Of a DNA stretch of 5,330 bases, positions 1-5,330 are shown in pieces. Position numbers and translations under genes: made by a program. Every line of letters starts with the position of its first letter. The stretch's first letter is position 1. This stretch comes from an uncultured Eubacteriales bacterium (GTDB lineage: Bacteria; Bacillota; Clostridia; Oscillospirales; RGIG7773), in NCBI GenBank assembly GCA_934541205.1, contig CAKTDK010000131.1, positions 1 through 5,330 of the forward strand, given 5' to 3'. The notes under the pieces were generated by a model, which was not told where the DNA came from, searched no databases, and saw nothing but the letters and a program-made list of their open reading frames with translations.

Positions 1-2
1 CC

Positions 3-812
3 CGTAACTATGCAAATAATCTGTTCGAAAGAACATACAGTACAAATTATAAAGGCAGTGGTTCGCTTGAAAGCGGCTTGCTTGTTTCAAAGTATGGGTA
101 TAACGCAATTAATGATACAATCAAAAACAGCTCTCACAGAGTGGCGCTCTACGCAGGAAGGATGGTTGTAGGTCAATACGAGAAAAAGCATAAAACAGAT
201 TCCGAGGGTTACTTGTTAAACGATGCCGGTGAGAGAGTTACATCACTCGATGAGGCGGCATTTACTTCGGAGATTGATTATTACGAAAAAATGCCAGTTG
301 TTACAAATATGCTTAAACAACAGCAGCCGTATATGTGTGCGGATTTGGGTGATACGGAAAAGAAAGATTACACAATACTTATGAATATGAGAATTGCAGG
401 GCATGCTGCAAGTAAAACATATACACCGAGAGTTACGGACGAAGGCTTCGCCCCTATGCCAATTAAATCATCCACTGTAAAAGTAGTCGGAAAAGATGCC
501 GGATATGCCGGAGCAACCGGCGCGGATATTTATGAAGACATTGCGGTAGCGGCAAATCAAACATATTTTAACGCAGAAAAGTATGCTAAAGATTGCGGCG
601 GAAGATTTAATACCTATATATTTGACGTAAATGCGTGCTTCGGTAAATCAACCGGTGCCGGAGTGGAAGGATGGATGGCTGCAAACATTAACGATGGTAA
701 AGGCGGATTCAACAATTACTGGTTTAACTTGAGCCTGTACGGCGCTGACACCGATGATGCGGCACAGTACCACAGCTTTGCAATCGTACCAAGGGATGAA
801 TATATCAAATAA
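3..812 (+). CDS. C-terminal part of a large unrecognised, probably extracellular protein (5' end outside window)
   Basis: The reading frame is open from the left edge (first full codon at position 3) to a TAA at 810-812, giving 269 residues. The TTG at 78 is an internal codon: the 25 codons before it are open and similar in composition, and no SD precedes it, so this is a 5'-truncated gene. I do not recognise a family. The fragment is rich in Gly, Ala, Asn, Tyr and Thr with alternating beta-strand-like stretches, for example YKGSGSLESG near the start and WMAANINDGKGGFNNYWFNL near the end. It has no transmembrane segment and only three cysteines, which fits an extracellular beta-rich protein that binds or acts on glycans. 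It ends in YIK without a C-terminal SLH, dockerin or LPXTG signal. It lies 38 bases upstream of the secreted PL22-like gene, so shared transcription and a shared polysaccharide target are inferred from position only. Confidence 0.8.
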   Translation, partial: RNYANNLFERTYSTNYKGSGSLESGLLVSKYGYNAINDTIKNSSHRVALYAGRMVVGQYEKKHKTDSEGYLLNDAGERVTSLDEAAFTSEIDYYEKMPVVTNMLKQQQPYMCADLGDTEKKDYTILMNMRIAGHAASKTYTPRVTDEGFAPMPIKSSTVKVVGKDAGYAGATGADIYEDIAVAANQTYFNAEKYAKDCGGRFNTYIFDVNACFGKSTGAGVEGWMAANINDGKGGFNNYWFNLSLYGADTDDAAQYHSFAIVPRDEYIK

Positions 813-835
813 TAAAATTCGCAACAGGTATTAAT

Positions 836-844
836 GGAAGGAAA
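836..844 (+). promoter_or_regulatory. Ribosome binding site of the PL22-like gene
   Basis: GGAAGGAAA lies 6 bases before the ATG at 851; its AAGGA core lies 8 bases before it. It fixes the start, and the peptide that follows is a textbook signal sequence. The 38-base gap to the upstream stop shows no hairpin followed by a T-run, which favours read-through from the preceding gene. Confidence 0.75.
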
Positions 845-850
845 CCGTAT

Positions 851-3538
851 ATGAAGAATACAACAATAAAAAAAGTCGTTTCATCTGTTATAGCTCTTTG
901 TTTATGTATGAATTTGACTTGTATGTGTTATATGGCTTCAGCGGAAGACTCGGCGGGCAAGTATAATTATATGCTTGCCCCCAATTCCGACTCGGCTTAT
1001 ATGCTTTTCGGAGACAAGTGCGTCGGAAAAAGCTGCACATTTTATGATGGGATAGAGAAAGGGATAACCTCCAGAAACGACCCGCTGTACAATGAAAAAA
1101 TTAATATTGACGGGGTAGATGCCAGATATTTTTATAATACAAATCATGGCTATTTAAAGTTTGATAACGATTTTTATGAAAAAGGTGACCATGAGTTTTT
1201 GGTTACGATAATGTATTATGACTTTGGACCGGGAAAGGGATACTTCCACTTTGAATACGGTTCCGATACAGGAGAAACGAAGCGTGTTTCCCTTGTAAAG
1301 ACGGGTAAGGTTCAAGCATGGTTTTTAAAGACGGCATATGTCAATGATATGGATTTGGACAGATGCTTTAATAATGGTGCAAATATGCGCCTTCTCAGCA
1401 ACGTTTACAATGCCTTTAAAAAGGTAGAGATAATAAACCTTTCAAAGCTTAAGCGTGAGAAAAAGGCTGTGGGAGATGCACGTTTGTCAAGTGAAACAAA
1501 GCTGTTGATGCAGGAATTGGGCATGATTGATTCATCGGATGAAAGCTTTGCCGACAGAAATTTAAGCAACAATTGTTCGCCAAAGAGCGCTTGGAGCTTT
1601 ATTAAAAAAATTAAAAGGAATGAAGCCGAAAAGGTTCCTTCCGCTTATGCCGAACAAGATACAATAACACAAGGAAACTTGCTTAAATTGTATATGGATG
1701 AGCTTGGAATTTCATATGGTAATGATGTTATAGAGGATGCATATAAATGCAATTTAATAGACACGGGTTGTTTGTTTTTTGAAGAGGGTGCACCGGCTTC
1801 AGTCTATAATTTGATAGAGCTTATGTACAGGAGTTTATACTATAAGCCGGAGCAGAAACAAAGCCTGATGTTTAATTTAATAGCAAACGGCTATTTTGAC
1901 AATGTTGATGTTACAACAATTACTGATCCACAGTTTATGAATGCATGGTTCAGAAAACCGAAAAAATGCCCGAAACAAGTTGTTCGGGACAACGAAACAG
2001 GTAAAACATTTTATTACATGAACATTAACGGCCAGCCGGCATGGCGTCCGTATGTTACAATGCAAACATGGTCAAGTGACGGGAAAAGCTTTATAACAGG
2101 GCTTGAAAGCGGACCGATGTTTATGTATAACATTGAAACAGAGATGCTTACATATATTGATAACGTAAGCACGTATGCAGGAAGAATGCATGCAACAATG
2201 GGTGTAGATGACAACATATACTATATAAAGAAGGAAAATAACAGTTACAGTATGTGGAAGGCGGATATTCATACACAGGAAACAAAGAAATTGTGTGATG
2301 CTCCGCGCGGAATTGTAATCAGCGGAATTTCAGTTTCAAACGATTGTAATTACATCGGAGTTGACTATGTTGACCCCAGCGGTGTGTACTATCCGAATGA
2401 AGTCAGACTTATGGCGCGATATGTCATAGACGAGGATAAGTGGGAGGTATACACCCAAACCTTTGACTACTGTAATAATTTAACTCATACACAGGTTAAT
2501 CCCGAATATACGGATTTAATGTTCTTTTGTCATGAATTAACATCGGGGCTTCCAGCCGATATTATATACGACAGAGTATGGACAATTGACTGTAAAACCG
2601 GCGCTAAATCCAATATATTCAAGCAAGGTCTTCGTGAAGAGGTATCGGGATTTAGAACAGAATATAAGGGGACCGCCTATCAAACGGCAACACATGAGGT
2701 TTGGTCAAATAACGGAGAATACCTTTACTTGATAAGTCCGTATATGTGGTCGGCAGAAATGGTCGGAAAAGCACCAAGTGCCGTCAGAATAGACAAGGAT
2801 GGCAGACATAGACAGTATTATGCAACACCGAATTTGAAATATGTTCACACACATATATATCCTTCGGGTGACGATAAGTATGTGGTTACGGATGGCGATT
2901 TTCTGACGCTTATAAGCTGTGAAACATCGGAGGTTATTCCTATTGTGAGATGGGAAAGCCGTGCGGAAGACCACCCCTATCAGCCGCATCCCGTTGTTGC
3001 ACGAAACAGATATATCGTGAATTGGGGAATGCGTCATAATGGTGTACTTGGCGTAATGTGGTGGGACTTCACTGAAACTGCTAAAAATGATTTTTCAAAA
3101 GGCGGCAGATACGAGGTAAATGAAAGTCTTGACAGAGTAAGCTATAAAAATCTTGACTGTTACTCGTATGAAACGAAAATGGCCGGCAAGGAATGCACTT
3201 ACGGAAAGCCGGGCGGCAGTATTTACTACGATATCAAAGAGAATGTGGTGGATACAGTAAACGGTTCAGTTAAAATATCCTTTGATTATTATGATAACAC
3301 GAAGGAGCCGCTTGAAATTATTTATACCCTTGGAGTAAACAACGATAACGATTATTGGAAATATGACAACGCTAAAAAGATAATAAAACGTAATAAAACA
3401 AAAAAATGGCAGCATGCCGAAATAATAATAGAGAGCGGTAATTTTGAAAATGCCGGTACATATTCCACGGATTTCAAAATAAGCGGAAAAACCGCATCCA
3501 CATATATATGCAATATAAAAGCTGAAAGGAATAACTGA
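851..3538 (+). CDS. Secreted multidomain protein with PL22 (oligogalacturonate lyase)-like beta-propeller
   Basis: 895 residues. Residues 1-31 are a Sec signal peptide: KK charge, hydrophobic core with four Cys, and ASA before the likely cleavage after A31. Residues about 37-198 form a beta-sandwich-like module. Residues about 205-352 are helical and resemble degenerate SLH repeats (ITQGNLLKLYMDELGI at 272-287). Residues about 365-745 carry propeller blade motifs (WSSDGK at 407, SNDCNYIGV at 496, WSNNGEYLY at 618). In the same order as oligogalacturonate lyases come HTQ (546-548), CHE (560-562), DRVW (574-577), THEVW (614-618), HTH (666-668) and QPHP (711-714). Residues about 755-893 resemble the first module. 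In PL22 such His/Gln residues supply the catalytic base and bind a divalent metal that acts on (unsaturated) galacturonide oligomers. Canonical members have fewer than 400 residues and are cytoplasmic, so export and the added modules are unusual. Lyase activity and substrate are inferred; a binding-only propeller is the alternative. Confidence 0.78.
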   Translation: MKNTTIKKVVSSVIALCLCMNLTCMCYMASAEDSAGKYNYMLAPNSDSAYMLFGDKCVGKSCTFYDGIEKGITSRNDPLYNEKINIDGVDARYFYNTNHGYLKFDNDFYEKGDHEFLVTIMYYDFGPGKGYFHFEYGSDTGETKRVSLVKTGKVQAWFLKTAYVNDMDLDRCFNNGANMRLLSNVYNAFKKVEIINLSKLKREKKAVGDARLSSETKLLMQELGMIDSSDESFADRNLSNNCSPKSAWSFIKKIKRNEAEKVPSAYAEQDTITQGNLLKLYMDELGISYGNDVIEDAYKCNLIDTGCLFFEEGAPASVYNLIELMYRSLYYKPEQKQSLMFNLIANGYFDNVDVTTITDPQFMNAWFRKPKKCPKQVVRDNETGKTFYYMNINGQPAWRPYVTMQTWSSDGKSFITGLESGPMFMYNIETEMLTYIDNVSTYAGRMHATMGVDDNIYYIKKENNSYSMWKADIHTQETKKLCDAPRGIVISGISVSNDCNYIGVDYVDPSGVYYPNEVRLMARYVIDEDKWEVYTQTFDYCNNLTHTQVNPEYTDLMFFCHELTSGLPADIIYDRVWTIDCKTGAKSNIFKQGLREEVSGFRTEYKGTAYQTATHEVWSNNGEYLYLISPYMWSAEMVGKAPSAVRIDKDGRHRQYYATPNLKYVHTHIYPSGDDKYVVTDGDFLTLISCETSEVIPIVRWESRAEDHPYQPHPVVARNRYIVNWGMRHNGVLGVMWWDFTETAKNDFSKGGRYEVNESLDRVSYKNLDCYSYETKMAGKECTYGKPGGSIYYDIKENVVDTVNGSVKISFDYYDNTKEPLEIIYTLGVNNDNDYWKYDNAKKIIKRNKTKKWQHAEIIIESGNFENAGTYSTDFKISGKTASTYICNIKAERNN
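3525..3530 (+). promoter_or_regulatory. Ribosome binding site of the solute-binding protein gene, inside the preceding gene
   Basis: AAAGGA lies nine bases before the ATG at 3540, within the last codons of the upstream gene. The upstream TGA (3536-3538) and this ATG are separated by one base, the arrangement expected for translational coupling between the secreted protein and the binding lipoprotein. Confidence 0.7.
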
Positions 3539-3539
3539 T

Positions 3540-5093
3540 ATGAATAAGAAAAAATTAATTGCTCTTTCACTGGTTTCATCAATGGCAATAGTGCCGGGAT
3601 GCGGAAAAAAAGAAACCGTATCCTCAACATCGGATTTGAAAAAGGGAGTTGTTGAATATCCGTTAAAGGAAAGTGAAAAGCTTACATACTGGTGCAATTT
3701 GCCGATGCAGGTTTCGTCGAGTGTAAGCAATTACGGAGAAACGCCGTTTGCAAAAGTTTTGGAGGAGGCAACAGGTATTAAGGTTGAATATATTCATCCG
3801 ACTCAAGGACAGGCAAATGCACTTAATCTTTTGATTGCCTCCGGAAATATGCCTGATATTGTTCAGGGATATTGGTATGGACAGGAGCCGGCAAATTGTA
3901 TTCAGCAGGGTGTAATTTGCAATCTTAACGACTACATTGACGATTATGCACCGAACTTTAAAAAATATCTTGAAGAAAACAAAGATATAGATAAAATGAT
4001 TTCAACAGATGAAGGCTATAAGTATGTATTCCCTTTCATCAGAGAAGATGACACAACCTGTGCCGTTGCCGGATTTATGCTCCGTTCGGATTGGTTGAAG
4101 GAGCTTGGTCTTGAAATTCCCGAAACAATTGATGAATGGGATAATGTTCTTGCTGCTTTTAAAACAAAGTGCGAAATTCCGTTGGCTGTATCGGACTACA
4201 GATTTTTCGCCGGCGGATTTGATGCATTTTATTGCGAGTATATTGATAACGGAAAGGTTAAATACGGCCCCGTTGAGGAGAATTTTAAAAACTTCCTGAG
4301 CAAGATGCATGAATGGTATACCAAGGGCTATATTGACCCCAACTTCTCAATAGCAGATGGAAAGCTTATAGATTCAAATATGTTAAGCGGTGTATCGGGT
4401 ATCACAATGGGTGCCGGCGGTTCGAAGATGGGTGTCTATCTTTCTTCGATGCGCGGTAAACAATTTGATCTTTCCGCTGCGCCGTTCCCGTCTGCGAAAA
4501 AGGGTGAAAAATCAAAATACAGTGCAAATCAGCAGAGGTATACGGAAATGGGTTGTGCTGTTTCCAAAAATAGCAAGGTTCCGGAGCTTGCGGTTCGCTA
4601 CCTTGATTACGGCTATTCCAAGGAGGGAAATATGCTTTATAACTTCGGTAAAGAGGGCGTAAGCTATAACATGGTTGACGGCTATCCCACATATAATAAA
4701 GACTATTTTGACATAAGTGACGGAAAGTCTGTAGCGGAAAAACTTACGATGAACTGTCTTGGTGCAGAATCAGGTCCGTTTGTTCAAGACAGACGTTATC
4801 TTGAGCAGTATTACGGTACTCCGCAGCAGAATGATGCCATTAAAAAGTGGTCGGATAATATTTTTAAGAAATATCGGCTTCCTATGGTTATGCTAACGGC
4901 AGAAGAATCAACGGAATACAGCTCAATTATGACAGAAATTGAAACGTATGTTGATGAAACTGTTGTTGCAATGATTATTGGAAAGAAACCTATCAGTGAT
5001 TTTGATGAATTTGTATCTACGGTTAAATCAATGAATCTTGACAGAGCACTGGAAATAAAACAGGCATCATATGAAAGGTATAATAAAAGATAA
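3540..5093 (+). CDS. ABC transporter substrate-binding lipoprotein, LplA/YtcQ type
   Basis: 517 residues, normal length for the large extracellular oligosaccharide-binding lipoproteins of Bacillota. A short signal peptide (MNKKK, then a hydrophobic core) ends at a lipobox-like VPGC with C21 as the probable lipidated residue; Pro at the -2 position is atypical. Family landmarks follow in order: YWCNLP (50-55), EEATGIKVEYIHP (75-87), ASGNMPDIV (100-108), LRSDWLKELGLEIPETIDEW (181-200), GYIDPNF (263-269), GKEGVSYNMVDGYPTY (370-385) and a C-terminal IIGKKPISDFDEFV (479-492), ending with QASYERYNK. The protein should be anchored to the outer face of the membrane and deliver a sugar or oligosaccharide to the permease encoded 26 bases downstream. 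The adjacent PL22-like gene suggests a uronic-acid oligosaccharide, but the ligand cannot be read from the sequence. LplA itself is one family member; orthology is not claimed. Confidence 0.93.
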   Translation: MNKKKLIALSLVSSMAIVPGCGKKETVSSTSDLKKGVVEYPLKESEKLTYWCNLPMQVSSSVSNYGETPFAKVLEEATGIKVEYIHPTQGQANALNLLIASGNMPDIVQGYWYGQEPANCIQQGVICNLNDYIDDYAPNFKKYLEENKDIDKMISTDEGYKYVFPFIREDDTTCAVAGFMLRSDWLKELGLEIPETIDEWDNVLAAFKTKCEIPLAVSDYRFFAGGFDAFYCEYIDNGKVKYGPVEENFKNFLSKMHEWYTKGYIDPNFSIADGKLIDSNMLSGVSGITMGAGGSKMGVYLSSMRGKQFDLSAAPFPSAKKGEKSKYSANQQRYTEMGCAVSKNSKVPELAVRYLDYGYSKEGNMLYNFGKEGVSYNMVDGYPTYNKDYFDISDGKSVAEKLTMNCLGAESGPFVQDRRYLEQYYGTPQQNDAIKKWSDNIFKKYRLPMVMLTAEESTEYSSIMTEIETYVDETVVAMIIGKKPISDFDEFVSTVKSMNLDRALEIKQASYERYNKR

Positions 5094-5102
5094 AATACTC
5101 CG

Positions 5103-5109
5103 AGGAGGT
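5103..5109 (+). promoter_or_regulatory. Strong Shine-Dalgarno of the permease gene
   Basis: AGGAGGT, close to a perfect anti-SD match, lies ten bases before the ATG at 5120 and decides that start. It sits in the 26-base gap after the binding-protein stop, where no terminator is visible. The same bases form the right arm of a small imperfect inverted repeat (5095-5111). Confidence 0.85.
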
Positions 5110-5119
5110 ATCCGCTGTA

Positions 5120-5330
5120 ATGGCAAAAAGTAATTCAAGTGTTGATTGCAGCAGCAAAAAAAAATTCAGCATCAGGCTGAAAAAGGATTTCGCAGAGAAT
5201 AAAACCCTTTACCTTATAGTTGCCCTACCGCTTTTATACTATATATTGTTTCAATATCTTCCAATGTACGGGTTGTTAATATCCTTTAAGCAGTACAGCC
5301 CGTCGTTGGGAATATTGAACAGTCCGTGGG
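5120..5330 (+). CDS. ABC transporter permease, LplB type (N-terminal 70 residues, cut by right edge)
   Basis: The frame is open from ATG 5120 to the window edge, giving 70 residues plus one base. A basic cytoplasmic tail of about 28 residues (KKKFSIRLKK) precedes a first membrane segment at about residues 29-47. The hallmark of the sugar-permease family that partners LplA/YtcQ binding proteins follows: LPLLYYILFQYLPMYGLLIS, then FKQYSP and the start of an SPW-G motif. These proteins form one half of the membrane channel of an oligosaccharide importer. The second permease (LplC/YtcP type) would be expected just downstream, outside the window. The gene follows the binding-protein gene by 26 bases with a strong SD, as expected for a co-transcribed transporter. 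Confidence 0.93.
   Translation, partial: MAKSNSSVDCSSKKKFSIRLKKDFAENKTLYLIVALPLLYYILFQYLPMYGLLISFKQYSPSLGILNSPW

Noticed and set aside
78..80. TTG as a possible start of the first gene
   Set aside because: The frame is open for 25 codons upstream to the window edge and no SD precedes the TTG, so the gene is better read as truncated at its 5' end.
813..850. Possible promoter or terminator between the first gene and the PL22-like gene
   Set aside because: Only 38 bases, with no hairpin, no T-run and no spaced -35/-10 pair; it holds just the SD.
914..930. Cysteines at the end of the PL22-like protein's signal peptide (residues 17-26) as a lipobox
   Set aside because: Neither NLTC nor TCMC fits the lipobox pattern, while ASA at residues 29-31 is a good type I signal peptidase site.
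2705..3037. 110-codon open frame on the - strand
   Set aside because: Wholly antisense to the propeller domain of the PL22-like protein, where the + strand shows conserved motifs; no family features of its own.
3266..3730. 154-codon open frame on the - strand with hydrophobic stretches, spanning the junction of the PL22-like and binding-protein genes
   Set aside because: It lies antisense to two well-supported genes and has no SD before its ATG. Its Phe/Ile-rich composition is what the reverse complement of A+T-rich Lys/Asn/Glu codons gives.
4390..4692. Overlapping open frames on both strands (4390-4662 + and 4402-4692 -) within the binding-protein gene
   Set aside because: Arg/Ser-rich out-of-frame shadows of a gene with clear family motifs; no independent evidence for coding.

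Overview
The window looks like part of a carbohydrate-utilisation operon from a Gram-positive, anaerobic Clostridia-type bacterium (Bacillota). The lineage is inferred from three things: moderately A+T-rich DNA, strong Shine-Dalgarno (SD) sites, and a lipoprotein solute-binding protein next to an LplB-type permease. The genus cannot be read from the sequence. All four genes are on the + strand and closely spaced. I see no convincing terminator or promoter between them, so one transcript is likely.

Layout: (1) 3-812 is the 3' end of a gene that starts left of the window; its product is unrecognised, cysteine-poor and probably extracellular. (2) 851-3538 encodes an 895-residue secreted multidomain protein. 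It has a signal peptide, a beta-sandwich-like module, a helical stretch resembling degenerate S-layer-homology (SLH) repeats, a beta-propeller that resembles oligogalacturonate lyase (family PL22), and a second module resembling the first. (3) 3540-5093 encodes a lipoprotein substrate-binding protein of the LplA/YtcQ type, one base after the previous stop. (4) 5120-5330 is the start of an LplB-type ABC permease, cut by the right edge.

Inferred working model: the secreted proteins bind and perhaps cleave an acidic polysaccharide such as pectin outside the cell. The lipoprotein captures the released oligosaccharides and the permease imports them. No ATPase is visible; importers of this type commonly borrow a shared MsmX-like ATPase encoded elsewhere. 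The most unusual element is the PL22-like propeller, a fold normally found in a compact cytoplasmic enzyme, here placed in a large exported protein between two related modules and behind an SLH-like segment.
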